From positions 1 through 64,000 of the forward strand of contig NZ_SLXM01000004.1 in the NCBI RefSeq assembly GCF_004345825.1: DNA of 64,000 bases, written 5' to 3'. Source of the stretch: Tenacibaculum skagerrakense. Its GTDB lineage: Bacteria; Bacteroidota; Bacteroidia; Flavobacteriales; Flavobacteriaceae. The position numbers were made by a program, and so were the translations under genes. Position 1 is the stretch's first letter. Every line of letters begins with the position of its first letter. This document shows positions 1 to 11,000 of the stretch, in pieces. The notes below the pieces were generated by a model. The model was not told the DNA's origin. It did no database searches and saw only the letters and a program-made list of their open reading frames with translations.

Positions 1-963
1 GTATTTAGTTATACACCAAATGCGGACTTTAACGGTACGGATTCATTTACTTATACAATTACTGATGCAGATGGTGATACGGATACCGCTACGGTGACGA
101 TCACGGTAACTCCAGTTGATGATACGCCAACGGCGAATGATGATACGGCTACAGTTGCTGAGGATGGTAGTGTAAGTATTACGGTAAGCACTAATGATGA
201 TATTGGTGGAGATGGTGGTGATGGAGAGGACTACAGCTTATTAGCAGGTCCAACAAACGGTACGGTTACAGAGACGGCAGACGGGGTATTTAGTTATACA
301 CCAAATGCGGACTTTAACGGTACGGATTCATTTACTTATACAATCACTGATGCAGATGGCGATACGGATACCGCTACGGTGACGATCACGGTAACTCCAG
401 TTGATGATACGCCAACGGCAAATGATGATACGGCTACAGTTGCTGAGGATGGTAGTGTAAGTATTACAGTAAGCACTAATGATGACATTGGTGGAGATGG
501 TGGTGATGGAGAGGACTACAGCTTATTAGCAGGTCCAACAAACGGAAGCGTTACTGAGACGGCAGACGGGGTATTTAGTTATACACCAAATGCGGACTTT
601 AACGGAACGGATTCATTTACCTATACGATTACTGATGCAGATGGCGATACGGATACCGCTACGGTGACGATCACGGTAACTCCAGTTGATGATACGCCAA
701 CGGCGAATGATGATACGGCTACAGTTGCTGAGGATGGAAGTGTAAGTATTACGGTAAGCACTAATGATGATATTGGTGGTGATGGTGGTGATGGAGAGGA
801 CTACAGCTTATTAGCAGGTCCAACAAACGGTACGGTAACAGAGACGGCAGACGGGGTATTTAGTTATACACCAAATGCGGACTTTAACGGTACGGATTCA
901 TTTACCTATACGATTACTGATGCAGATGGTGATACGGATACCGCTACGGTAACGATCACGGTA
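1..963 (+). repeat. Tandem 285-bp coding repeats
   Basis: The string GTATTTAGTTATACACC recurs at 1, 286, 571 and 856, an exact 285-bp period (95 codons). Copies are almost identical at DNA level, including silent positions, which suggests recent amplification or gene conversion. The array continues upstream of the window. Confidence 0.95.
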
Positions 964-3900
964 ACACCTAATGTAGATGCAGTAGACGACACAGCTACGG
1001 TAAATGAAGATGGAAGTGTTGATGTTGATGTTACGGCTAATGACAATGATGTTCCAACTGATGGTACGTTAACAGTAGGTACTCCAACAAATGGAACCGT
1101 AACAATTGATGATGGAGGTACACCAAATGATCCAAGTGATGATATTGTGACGTATGTTCCGAATCCAGGTTTCAATGGAACGGATACCTTTACGTATACG
1201 ATTTGTGACAATGCAAGTCCAGCAAACTGTTCAACAGCTACGGTAACGGTAACAGTTGATGCGACACCAGATGCAGTAGACGACACAGCTACGGTAAATG
1301 AAGATGGAAGTGTTGATGTTGATGTTACGGCTAATGATAATGATGTTCCAACTGATGGTACCTTAACAGTTGGTACTCCAACAAACGGAACAGTAACAGT
1401 TGATGATGGTGGTACACCAAATGATCCAAGTGATGATATTGTGACGTATGTTCCAAATCCAGATTTCAACGGAACGGATACCTTTACATATACGATTTGT
1501 GATAATGGGACTCCTGCGAACTGTTCAACAGCTACGGTAACGGTAACAGTTGATGCGACACCAGATGCAGTAGATGACACAGCTACGGTAAATGAAGATG
1601 GAAGTGTTGATGTTGATGTAACAGCTAATGACAATGATGTTCCAACCGATGGTACCTTAACAGTAGGTACTCCAACAAATGGTACGGTTACGATTGATGA
1701 TGGTGGTACACCAAATGATCCAAGTGATGATATTGTGACGTATGTTCCAAATCCAGGTTTCAACGGAACGGATACCTTTACGTATACAATTTGTGACAAT
1801 GCGAGCCCTGCAAACTGTTCAACAGCTACGGTAACGGTAACAGTTGATGCAACTCCAGATGCAGTAGACGACACAGCTACGGTAAATGAAGATGGAAGTG
1901 TTGATGTTGATGTAACAGCTAATGATAATGATGTTCCAACTGATGGTACGTTAACAGTAACGGATCCATCAAACGGAACGGTAACAATTGATGATGGTGG
2001 TACACCAAATGATCCAAGTGATGATATTGTGACGTATGTTCCAAATCCAGATTTCAATGGAACGGATACCTTTACGTATACAATTTGTGACAATGCGACT
2101 CCTGCAAACTGTTCAACAGCTACGGTAACGGTAACAGTTGATGCGACACCAGATGCAGTAGATGATACCGCGACAGTAGCAGAGGATGGTACGGTTGATG
2201 TTGATGTTACGGCTAATGATAATGATGTTCCAACTGATGGTACGTTAACAGTTACAGACCCATCAAATGGTACGGTTACGATTGATGATGGTGGTACACC
2301 AAATGATCCAAGTGATGATATTGTGACGTATGTTCCTAATCCAGATTTCAATGGAACGGATACCTTTACGTATACGATTTGTGACAATGCGACTCCTGCG
2401 AACTGTTCAACAGCTACGGTAACGGTAACAGTTGATGCGACTCCAGATGCAATAGATGACACAGCTACGGTAAATGAAGATGGAAGTGTTGATGTTGATG
2501 TTACGGCTAATGATAATGATGTTCCAACCGATGGTACCTTAACAGTAGGTACTCCAACAAACGGAACGGTAACAATTGATGATGGTGGTACACCAAATGA
2601 TCCAAGTGATGATATTGTGACGTATGTTCCGAATCCAGATTTCAATGGAACGGATACCTTTACGTATACGATTTGTGACAATGCGAGCCCTGCGAACTGT
2701 TCAACAGCTACGGTAACGGTAACAGTTGATGCGACACCAGATGCAGTAGACGACACAGCTACGGTAAATGAAGATGGAAGTGTTGATGTTGATGTTACGG
2801 CTAATGATAACGATGTTCCAACTGATGGTACGTTAACAGTAACGGATCCATCAAACGGAACGGTAACAATTGATGATGGAGGTACACCAAATGATCCAAG
2901 TGATGATATTGTGACGTATGTTCCAAATCCAGATTTCAATGGAACGGATACCTTTACGTATACAATTTGTGACAATGCGACTCCTGCAAACTGTTCAACA
3001 GCTACGGTAACGGTAACAGTTGATGCAACTCCAGATGCAGTAGACGACACAGCTACGGTAAATGAAGATGGAAGTGTTGATGTTGATGTTACGGCTAATG
3101 ATAATGATGTTCCAACTGATGGTACGTTAACAGTTACAGACCCATCAAATGGTACGGTTACGATTGATGATGGTGGTACACCAAATGATCCAAGTGATGA
3201 TATTGTGACGTATGTTCCAAATCCAGATTTCAATGGAACGGATACCTTTACGTATACGATTTGTGATAATGAGACTCCAGCAAACTGTTCAACAGCTACG
3301 GTAACGGTAACAGTTGATGCTACACCAGATGCAGTAGATGATACCGCGACAGTAGCAGAGGATGGTACGGTTGATATTGATGTAACAGCTAATGATAATG
3401 ATGTTCCGAATGATGGTACTTTAACAGTTACAGACCCATCAAATGGTACGGTTACGATTGATGATGGTGGTACACCAAATGATCCAAGTGATGATGTAGT
3501 GACGTATGTTCCGAATCCAGATTTCAATGGAACGGATACCTTTACGTATACGATTTGTGACAATGCGAGCCCTGCGAACTGTTCAACAGCTACGGTAACG
3601 GTAACAGTTGATGCGACACCAGATGCAGTAGACGACACAGCTACGGTAAATGAAGATGGAAGTGTTGATGTTGATGTTACGGCTAATGATAACGATGTTC
3701 CAACTGATGGTACGTTAACAGTAACGGATCCATCAAACGGAACGGTAACAATTGATGATGGAGGTACACCAAATGATCCAAGTGATGATATTGTGACGTA
3801 TGTTCCTAATCCAGATTTCAATGGAACGGATACCTTTACGTATACGATTTGTGACAATGCAAGTCCTGCAAACTGTTCAACGGCTACGGTAACAGTAACA

Positions 3901-4824
3901 GTTACACCAGTTGATGAAGTGCCAGTAACGAATGATGACACTGCAACAGTAGCAGAGGATGGTACGGTTGATATTGATGTAACAGCTAATGATAATGATG
4001 TTCCGAATGATGGTACTTTAACAGTTACAGACCCATCAAATGGTACGGTAACAGTTGATGATGGCGGTACACCAAATGATCCAAGTGATGATATTGTGAC
4101 GTATGTTCCAAATCCAGATTTCAACGGAACGGATACCTTTACGTATACAATTTGTGACAACGCGAGTCCTGCCAACTGTTCAACAGCTACAGTAATTATT
4201 ACGGTAATAGCTACACCAGATGCAGTAGATGATACAGCAACAACAAATTCAGGAGAAGATGTTGATATAGATGTAACAGCAAATGATAATGATGTTCCAA
4301 CGGATGGTACGTTAACAGTTACAGATCCAAATGATGGTACAGTAACAATTGATGATGGAGGTACACCAAATGATCCAAGTGATGATGTTATTACGTATAC
4401 ACCAAATGATGGATTCACAGGAACAGATACATTTACTTATACAATTTGTGATAACTTAGTACCGCAAAACTGTAGCACAGCAACAGTAGTTATTAATGTA
4501 ATATCTACAGATACTTGCTTGTCACCATATAATTTAATGTCTCCGGGAGACGGTAATGACGATAACCAATTCTTTTTTATACCTTGTATAGACAATCCTG
4601 AATATATAAATAACACAGTGGAGATATTCAATAGATGGGGTAATACGGTATTTAAAATAAAAGGCTATAGTAATGTAGATTCTTCGAAGAGATTTGAAGG
4701 AATTTCAAACGGAAGAGTAACAATTAGTGTAGATCAAAAATTACCTGTAGGAACGTATTATTACGTCATAGACCCTGGTAATGGAGAAAAACCTGTAACA
4801 GGATGGCTATACATTAATAAGTAA
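1..4824 (+). CDS. Giant repetitive surface adhesin, T9SS type B / gliding-associated C-terminal domain (5' partial)
   Basis: The reading frame is open from base 1, so the N-terminus lies outside the window; 1607 residues are visible. The protein is a chain of Ig/cadherin-like repeats: about three 95-residue units, then twelve units of about 98 residues rich in Asp and Thr, most carrying a 'CDN..PANCS' cysteine pair. Acidic DD and DGD clusters suggest calcium binding, which is inference. The last ~100 residues (NRWGNTVF ... GTYYYVI ... GWLYINK) match the gliding-motility-associated C-terminal domain that sends very large proteins through the type IX secretion system. An SprF/PorP gene follows after 26 bp, the arrangement known for SprB-like adhesins and their anchoring partner. 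A role in adhesion or gliding is likely, but this need not be SprB itself. Confidence 0.9.
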   Translation, partial: VFSYTPNADFNGTDSFTYTITDADGDTDTATVTITVTPVDDTPTANDDTATVAEDGSVSITVSTNDDIGGDGGDGEDYSLLAGPTNGTVTETADGVFSYTPNADFNGTDSFTYTITDADGDTDTATVTITVTPVDDTPTANDDTATVAEDGSVSITVSTNDDIGGDGGDGEDYSLLAGPTNGSVTETADGVFSYTPNADFNGTDSFTYTITDADGDTDTATVTITVTPVDDTPTANDDTATVAEDGSVSITVSTNDDIGGDGGDGEDYSLLAGPTNGTVTETADGVFSYTPNADFNGTDSFTYTITDADGDTDTATVTITVTPNVDAVDDTATVNEDGSVDVDVTANDNDVPTDGTLTVGTPTNGTVTIDDGGTPNDPSDDIVTYVPNPGFNGTDTFTYTICDNASPANCSTATVTVTVDATPDAVDDTATVNEDGSVDVDVTANDNDVPTDGTLTVGTPTNGTVTVDDGGTPNDPSDDIVTYVPNPDFNGTDTFTYTICDNGTPANCSTATVTVTVDATPDAVDDTATVNEDGSVDVDVTANDNDVPTDGTLTVGTPTNGTVTIDDGGTPNDPSDDIVTYVPNPGFNGTDTFTYTICDNASPANCSTATVTVTVDATPDAVDDTATVNEDGSVDVDVTANDNDVPTDGTLTVTDPSNGTVTIDDGGTPNDPSDDIVTYVPNPDFNGTDTFTYTICDNATPANCSTATVTVTVDATPDAVDDTATVAEDGTVDVDVTANDNDVPTDGTLTVTDPSNGTVTIDDGGTPNDPSDDIVTYVPNPDFNGTDTFTYTICDNATPANCSTATVTVTVDATPDAIDDTATVNEDGSVDVDVTANDNDVPTDGTLTVGTPTNGTVTIDDGGTPNDPSDDIVTYVPNPDFNGTDTFTYTICDNASPANCSTATVTVTVDATPDAVDDTATVNEDGSVDVDVTANDNDVPTDGTLTVTDPSNGTVTIDDGGTPNDPSDDIVTYVPNPDFNGTDTFTYTICDNATPANCSTATVTVTVDATPDAVDDTATVNEDGSVDVDVTANDNDVPTDGTLTVTDPSNGTVTIDDGGTPNDPSDDIVTYVPNPDFNGTDTFTYTICDNETPANCSTATVTVTVDATPDAVDDTATVAEDGTVDIDVTANDNDVPNDGTLTVTDPSNGTVTIDDGGTPNDPSDDVVTYVPNPDFNGTDTFTYTICDNASPANCSTATVTVTVDATPDAVDDTATVNEDGSVDVDVTANDNDVPTDGTLTVTDPSNGTVTIDDGGTPNDPSDDIVTYVPNPDFNGTDTFTYTICDNASPANCSTATVTVTVTPVDEVPVTNDDTATVAEDGTVDIDVTANDNDVPNDGTLTVTDPSNGTVTVDDGGTPNDPSDDIVTYVPNPDFNGTDTFTYTICDNASPANCSTATVIITVIATPDAVDDTATTNSGEDVDIDVTANDNDVPTDGTLTVTDPNDGTVTIDDGGTPNDPSDDVITYTPNDGFTGTDTFTYTICDNLVPQNCSTATVVINVISTDTCLSPYNLMSPGDGNDDNQFFFIPCIDNPEYINNTVEIFNRWGNTVFKIKGYSNVDSSKRFEGISNGRVTISVDQKLPVGTYYYVIDPGNGEKPVTGWLYINK
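964..4500 (+). repeat. Tandem ~294-bp coding repeats (about 12 copies)
   Basis: Units starting near GATGCAGTAGACGAC occur at 976, 1270, 1564, 1858 and onward with a 294-bp period (98 codons). About twelve units are present; the last two diverge most. Two sub-types alternate (GTPTNGT and TDPSNGT; VNEDGSV and VAEDGTV), a mosaic pattern expected from recombination between copies. Confidence 0.93.
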
Positions 4825-4850
4825 AAAAAATTGGTGAGTTTATGTTTATT

Positions 4851-5789
4851 ATGAAAAAAATATTGATTTGTAAATTGTTTACATTACTGTTGTTTTTTAC
4901 AATAACAGTAATGTTCTCACAACAAGATCCACAATATACTCAGTACATGTACAATACAATGAGTGTAAATCCGGCATACGCTGGATCAAATGATCATACT
5001 GTTATAACAGCATTAGGAAGAACACAATGGGTTGGGCTAGACGGAGCTCCTGATTCTCAAACCTTAAGTTATGATACTCCTATTGGATATACTGGAGTAG
5101 GTTTAGGAATTAATTTAACTAATGATCAAATTGGTCCAGCCAGTGAAATTTACTTAGACGCTAATATTTCCTATACTATTAGAACTGGAAATGAAGGTAA
5201 TTTAGCATTCGGTTTAAAGTTAGGAGGTAGACATTTAGCAATTGATTGGAGTAAAGGAACCGTAAGACAACAAGAGCGAATATTCGAAGGAAATATTAGT
5301 AGATTTTTACCAACTATTGGTGCAGGTATCTATTTTTATAAGAGGAATTGGTATATTGGCGCGTCAATTCCAAACTTTTTAAGAACAGATCATTATGATG
5401 ATACTGTGGCTACTACAAGTTTTGGAGATGGAGATTTAGCTCAAGAAAGATTACACTTTTTTGGTATTGCAGGATATGTGTTTGATTTAAATGAGACCAC
5501 AAAATTTAAACCTGCAGCATTGGTTAAAGTGGTAAGTGGAGCACCATTATCAATTGATGTTTCAGCTAATTTTTTATTTAATGAGAAATTTATGGCTGGG
5601 TTGGCTTGGAGATGGGATGATTCTATTAGTGCTTTATTAGGCTTTCAAGCAACCAAAAGTTTAAACATAGGCTTTGCTTACGATTTGACAACGTCAAATT
5701 ATAGCAATTATAATTCGGGAACATATGAGATTATGTTGCGTTGGGATATATACAGAGAACGAGTGCTAAAATCACCAAGGTTCTTCTAA
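4851..5789 (+). CDS. PorP/SprF family type IX secretion system membrane protein
   Basis: The protein has a signal peptide (MKKILICKLFTLLLFF...MFSQQ) followed by the family hallmark QDPQYTQYMYNTMSVNPAYAGS. Alternating beta strands and a terminal aromatic fit an outer-membrane barrel of about 310 residues, the usual length. SprF-type proteins are needed to secrete or anchor the giant adhesin encoded next to them, and the adhesin gene ends 26 bp upstream. An earlier ATG at 4842 would add MFI; I prefer the MKK start at 4851 because it begins a standard signal peptide. The OmpA-type gene follows after 18 bp, so the three genes probably form one transcript. Confidence 0.92.
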   Translation: MKKILICKLFTLLLFFTITVMFSQQDPQYTQYMYNTMSVNPAYAGSNDHTVITALGRTQWVGLDGAPDSQTLSYDTPIGYTGVGLGINLTNDQIGPASEIYLDANISYTIRTGNEGNLAFGLKLGGRHLAIDWSKGTVRQQERIFEGNISRFLPTIGAGIYFYKRNWYIGASIPNFLRTDHYDDTVATTSFGDGDLAQERLHFFGIAGYVFDLNETTKFKPAALVKVVSGAPLSIDVSANFLFNEKFMAGLAWRWDDSISALLGFQATKSLNIGFAYDLTTSNYSNYNSGTYEIMLRWDIYRERVLKSPRFF

Positions 5790-5807
5790 ATTTAAATTAT
5801 TTTTTTC

Positions 5808-7949
5808 ATGAGAAAAATAGTACTATTTTATTTTTTAATACTTAGTTTTTCAGTGTTTTCGCAAAGAAGATATGCGGCAGATCGTTATTTTAAAGAATTT
5901 GCCTACAAAAAGTCTGCTGAACTCTACAAAGTAATTTATGATAAAGGAGATGAATCTATGTTAGTAATAGGTAGGTTAGGAGATGCAAATTATTACAACG
6001 CTAATACAAAAGAAGCAGAGAAATGGTATCGTTTGTTGTTTGAAAAATATAAAGACGAAGTTTCTTCTGAATACATGTTCAGGTATGCTCAAGCTTTAAA
6101 AAGTAATGGAAAAGTTGAGGAATCCGATAAATGGTTGCGTAAACTAAAAGATATCAATAAAGCAGATTCTAGAGCATTAGCATTAGAGAAAAATCTAAAT
6201 TATTTTGTTGAATATTCTAATAAGAAAAAAACATTTGTTAGTATTCAAAATCTAAACATTAATACCAAGTATTCAGATTTTGGAAGTTTTATTTATAAAG
6301 ACGAACTTTATTTTGCATCCACTAAACCAGAAGGCTCTAAATTTGATAAAAAATTGTATAAATGGAATGAACAACCTTTCCTTAACATTTACAAAGCTCC
6401 TGCTAATTTTAGTAACGACATAGAAAAAGGATTACAAGTCAATGATTCTGAGAGGGTATCTTCTTTAAATACACGTTATCATGAGTCTAATGCTATTTTA
6501 ACAAGCGATGGTAAAACCATGTATTTTACACGAGATAATTACGATGGCGATAAATTAGAAGGAGACAAGAATAGAGTTACTCATCTAAAAATTTATAAAG
6601 CAACTTTAGCAGATGGTAATTGGAATAATATAGAGGAATTACCGTTTAATAGTAACGAATATTCATGTGGACACCCTGCGTTAAGCGCAGATGAAAAAAC
6701 ATTATATTTCGTGTCTGACATGTCTGGTGGTATTGGTGCTACAGATATATATAAAGTAGCAATTAATGACAATGGAAGTTATGGAAAGGTTTTCAATCTT
6801 GGTAGACCTATTAATACTGAAGGTAGAGAAATGTTTCCTACTATTGATATAGACAATACCCTATATTTTGCTTCTGATGGTCATTTAGGCTTAGGCGCTT
6901 TAGATGTTTTTGAGGCTAAATATAGCAATGAAGAATATACAAACCCTGTTAATTTAGGGAGTCCAATTAATGGCCCTATGGATGATTTTAGTTTTGTAAT
7001 CAGTGAAGATAAATCGTTTGGTTTTTTTTCATCAAATAGAAAAGGAGGAAAAGGAGATGATGATATTTATAGTTTTGTGATTTATAGATGTAAAGAAGAT
7101 ATTGGAGGCTATGTAACCGATTCAAAAACAGGGAATCCTATTTCTGGTGCCGTAGTGCGATTAATTGATGAAAATGGAAACCCAATTAGCGAGCAAACTA
7201 CCCAATCAGATGGTAAGTATGTTTTCAAGGACATTGAATGTGAAAACAATTTTACAGTTTCAGCTTCAAAAGATGATTACAGAAACGATGAAAAAAATGC
7301 AGTAACCGAAGATGTTGACAAAAAAGAGATTAAAACCGATTTAGAGTTAGAATCATTAATTGTAGAGGCGAAAGATTCTGAATCACAAATTGTAATTAGG
7401 CCTATTTATTTTGACTTCGATTTATACACTATTCGTGAAGATGCAGAGTATGAGTTAGAACATATTGTGTCAGTAATGAAAAATCATCCGGAAATGATAA
7501 TTCGTATCGAATCTCATACAGATAGCAGAGGAACTAGAGAATACAATAGGTGGTTGTCCGATAAAAGAGCAAAATCAACTAGAGATTATATAATTTCAAG
7601 AGGAATTGCTTCCGAAAGAATACAAAGTGCCGTAGGTTTTGGAGAGGATAGGTTATTGAATAATTGTAGAAATACTAGTGCAACAAAATGTACAGAAGAA
7701 GAACATCAAAAAAACAGAAGATCATATTTTTACATAGTTAATTCAGCAAACAAAAATATAGTTGTAAATCAAGCAGAAAAACTAGAAGATAATACAACTT
7801 CTAATAACGATTACTATATCGTATCCGATTCATCAGATACACTTTTCAATATCGCTAAAAGATTTGGTGTTACAGTTGAAAAATTAAAAGAGTTAAATGG
7901 TTTAAAAAATGATGTGATAATTGTCGGTCAAAAAATTAAATTAAAATAA
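5808..7949 (+). CDS. OmpA-family protein with TPR-like, PD40 propeller, carboxypeptidase-regulatory-like and LysM domains
   Basis: Domains in order: signal peptide (MRKIVLFYFLILSFSVFSQ); helical TPR-like region to about residue 140; PD40/WD40-like propeller, about 150-420, with repeated 'LYFASD' type strands; a carboxypeptidase-regulatory-like fold at about 430-510 (GGYVTDSKTGNPISGAVV); an OmpA peptidoglycan-binding domain at about 530-640 (YFDFDLYTI ... ESHTDSRG ... NRRSYF); and a C-terminal LysM at about 668-713. It is the third gene of the adhesin/SprF/OmpA set and probably links the surface complex to the cell wall. The LysM after OmpA gives a second possible peptidoglycan contact and is less common in this family. 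A terminator follows at 7976. Confidence 0.9.
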   Translation: MRKIVLFYFLILSFSVFSQRRYAADRYFKEFAYKKSAELYKVIYDKGDESMLVIGRLGDANYYNANTKEAEKWYRLLFEKYKDEVSSEYMFRYAQALKSNGKVEESDKWLRKLKDINKADSRALALEKNLNYFVEYSNKKKTFVSIQNLNINTKYSDFGSFIYKDELYFASTKPEGSKFDKKLYKWNEQPFLNIYKAPANFSNDIEKGLQVNDSERVSSLNTRYHESNAILTSDGKTMYFTRDNYDGDKLEGDKNRVTHLKIYKATLADGNWNNIEELPFNSNEYSCGHPALSADEKTLYFVSDMSGGIGATDIYKVAINDNGSYGKVFNLGRPINTEGREMFPTIDIDNTLYFASDGHLGLGALDVFEAKYSNEEYTNPVNLGSPINGPMDDFSFVISEDKSFGFFSSNRKGGKGDDDIYSFVIYRCKEDIGGYVTDSKTGNPISGAVVRLIDENGNPISEQTTQSDGKYVFKDIECENNFTVSASKDDYRNDEKNAVTEDVDKKEIKTDLELESLIVEAKDSESQIVIRPIYFDFDLYTIREDAEYELEHIVSVMKNHPEMIIRIESHTDSRGTREYNRWLSDKRAKSTRDYIISRGIASERIQSAVGFGEDRLLNNCRNTSATKCTEEEHQKNRRSYFYIVNSANKNIVVNQAEKLEDNTTSNNDYYIVSDSSDTLFNIAKRFGVTVEKLKELNGLKNDVIIVGQKIKLK

Positions 7950-7975
7950 AAAGCCAATTAATTATATAATTTCTA

Positions 7976-8002
7976 AAAAGTGCCTCTTTAGGCACTTTTT
8001 TG
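7976..8002 (+). terminator. Rho-independent terminator after the OmpA-type gene
   Basis: Stem AAGTGCC ... GGCACTT with a CTTTA loop, followed by a run of T. It closes the adhesin/SprF/OmpA operon before ileS. Confidence 0.85.
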
Positions 8003-8068
8003 TTGGCTCAAATCGAAGGATTCCAATAAAATATGTAATTTCGCGAATTCACTATATAGAACGATAAA

Positions 8069-11000
8069 ATGAGTAAGAGTTTTACTGAATACAAAGGATT
8101 AGACTTACCAAAAGTAGCAGAAGAAATCTTAAACTATTGGGAAGAAAATAACATCTTTGAAAAAAGTGTAACAACACGAGAAGGAAATGAGCCATTCGTA
8201 TTTTTTGAAGGACCACCTTCTGCAAACGGATTGCCAGGAATTCACCACGTAATGGCACGTTCTATTAAAGATATTTTTTGTCGTTATAAAACGCAAAAAG
8301 GATATCAAGTTAAGCGAAAAGCAGGTTGGGACACACACGGTTTACCTGTTGAGCTTGGTGTAGAAAAAGAATTAGGAATTACAAAAGAAGATATCGGTTC
8401 TAAAATTACTGTTGAAGAGTATAACGAAGCGTGTAAAAAAGCCGTAATGCGTTACACAGATATTTGGAACAGTTTAACACACAAAATGGGATATTGGGTT
8501 GATATGAACGATCCGTATATCACATACAAATCAAAATACATGGAATCTGTTTGGTGGTTACTAAAGCAGATTTATGATAAAGATTTGTTATACAAAGGTT
8601 ACACTATCCAGCCGTATTCACCAAAAGCAGGTACAGGTTTAAGTTCGCACGAGTTAAACCAACCAGGAACCTATCAAGATGTAACAGATACAACAGTCGT
8701 TGCTCAGTTCAAAGCTTTAGAGGAAACCTTACCAGATTTCCTTCAAAATGAAGGTGATATTCACTTTTTAGCATGGACAACAACGCCTTGGACATTGCCA
8801 AGTAATACTGCCTTAACTGTTGGTCCAAAAATCGAGTATGTTTTAGTTGAAACATATAATCAATACACTTTTCAACCTATAAATGTTGTATTGGCTAAAA
8901 ACTTGGTAAGTAAACAGTTCGCAGGCAAAAAATTCAATCAAGTAGAAGATAAATCCGAGTTGTTATCGTATAAAGATGGTGATAAAGTAATTCCGTATTT
9001 CATTGTAAAAGAATTTATTGGAGCTGATTTAGTTGGAATCAAATATGAACAACTAATCGACTATGTATTACCTTATGAAAATGCAGAAAATGCATTTAGA
9101 GTAATTTCTGGTGATTTCGTAACCACAGAAGATGGTACAGGTATTGTTCATACCGCGCCAACTTTTGGTGCAGACGATGCTTTGGTTGCTAAACAAGCAA
9201 CTCCAGAAGTTCCACCAATGTTAGTCTTAGATGAGAACGGGAATCCTGTTCCATTGGTAGATTTACAAGGTAAGTTCCGACCAGAATTAAAAGAATTCGC
9301 AGGAAAGTATGTAAAGAACGAATATTATACAGATGGTGAAGCTCCTGAGAAGTCGGTTGATGTTGAATTAGCTATCAAACTTAAAACAGAAAACAAGGCT
9401 TTTAAAGTAGAGAAGTATGTGCACAGTTATCCAAACTGTTGGCGTACCGATAAGCCTATTTTATATTATCCATTAGATTCTTGGTTCATTAAAGTAACTG
9501 ATATCAAGGATAGAATGTTCGATTTGAATGAAACCATTAACTGGAAGCCAAAATCAACTGGTGAAGGACGTTTTGGAAACTGGTTAAAGAATGCAAACGA
9601 TTGGAACTTATCTCGTTCACGTTTCTGGGGAATTCCATTGCCAATATGGAGAACCGAAGATGGAACTGAGCAAATTTGCATTGGTTCTATGGAAGAGCTG
9701 AAATCTGAAATAGCAAAATCTGTAGAGGCTGGAGTTATTAAGTCTGATATTTTTGCTGATTTTGAAGTAGGAAACATGTCGGAAGAGAACTACGAAAAAG
9801 TAGATCTTCATAAAAATGTAGTTGATAAAATTGTATTAGTTTCTTCTTCTGGAAAACCAATGCGTCGTGAAAGCGATTTAATTGATGTATGGTTTGATTC
9901 TGGATCAATGCCGTATGCTCAGTGGCATTATCCTTTTGAAAATAAGGAATTAATAGACAATCATAAAAGTTACCCAGCTAACTTTATCGCTGAAGGTGTC
10001 GATCAAACACGTGGTTGGTTCTATACATTACATGCAATTGGTACCATGGTGTTTGACTCTGTAGCTTATAAAAATGTTGTGTCTAATGGTTTAGTATTAG
10101 ATAAAAACGGGCAAAAAATGTCTAAGCGTTTAGGAAATGCTGTAGATCCATTTACAACGCTAGCAGATTACGGTCCGGATGCAACTCGTTGGTACATGAT
10201 TTCTAATGCAAATCCTTGGGATAACTTAAAGTTTGATATCGAGGGGATTGAAGAAGTAAAGCGTAAGTTCTTCGGAACCTTATATAACACGTATTCATTC
10301 TTTAGTTTATATGCTAATATCGATGAGTTTACTTATAGTGAAGCTGATATTCCATTAAATGAGCGACCAGAAATAGATCGTTGGATTTTATCTGAGTTAA
10401 ATACATTGGTTGATAAAGTTGATAAGTTTTATGCAGATTACGAACCAACAAGAGCTACAAGAGCAATCTCAGATTTTGTTCAAGATCATTTAAGTAACTG
10501 GTATGTACGTTTATGTAGAAGACGTTTCTGGAAAGGTGAATATGCACAAGATAAAATTTCTGCATACCAAACATTGTACACATGTATGGTAACTGTTGCT
10601 AAATTAGGTGCGCCAGTTGCACCATTCTTCATGGATCGTTTGTATAAAGATTTAAATGCAGCAACCCAAAAAGAAGCTTTTGAAAGTGTTCATTTAGCAG
10701 AGTTCCCAACGTATGATGCAGCTATTATAGATAAGTCGTTAGAGCGTAAAATGGAAAATGCACAAACTATTTCTTCTTTAGTATTATCATTAAGAGCTAA
10801 AGAAAAAATTAAGGTGCGTCAGCCATTACAAAAAATTATGATACCAGTATTAGATGATACTCAGAAAGAGGAGATTATAGCTGTATCATCATTAATAAAA
10901 TCAGAAGTAAACGTTAAAGAAATTGAGTTATTAGACGATGCATCTGGTATGTTAGTAAAACAAATCAAACCTAATTTTAAAGCCTTAGGACCTAAATTTG

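Noticed and set aside
906..4418. Open frame of 1170 codons on the minus strand opposite the adhesin repeats
   Set aside because: It exists only because the repeated coding DNA has no stop in that frame; its product is a low-complexity Ser/Val repeat without start context or homology expected of a gene.
1..4500. Periodic repeats as a CRISPR-like or satellite array
   Set aside because: The repeats are in-frame, ~95-98 codons long and without unique spacers; they encode protein domains.
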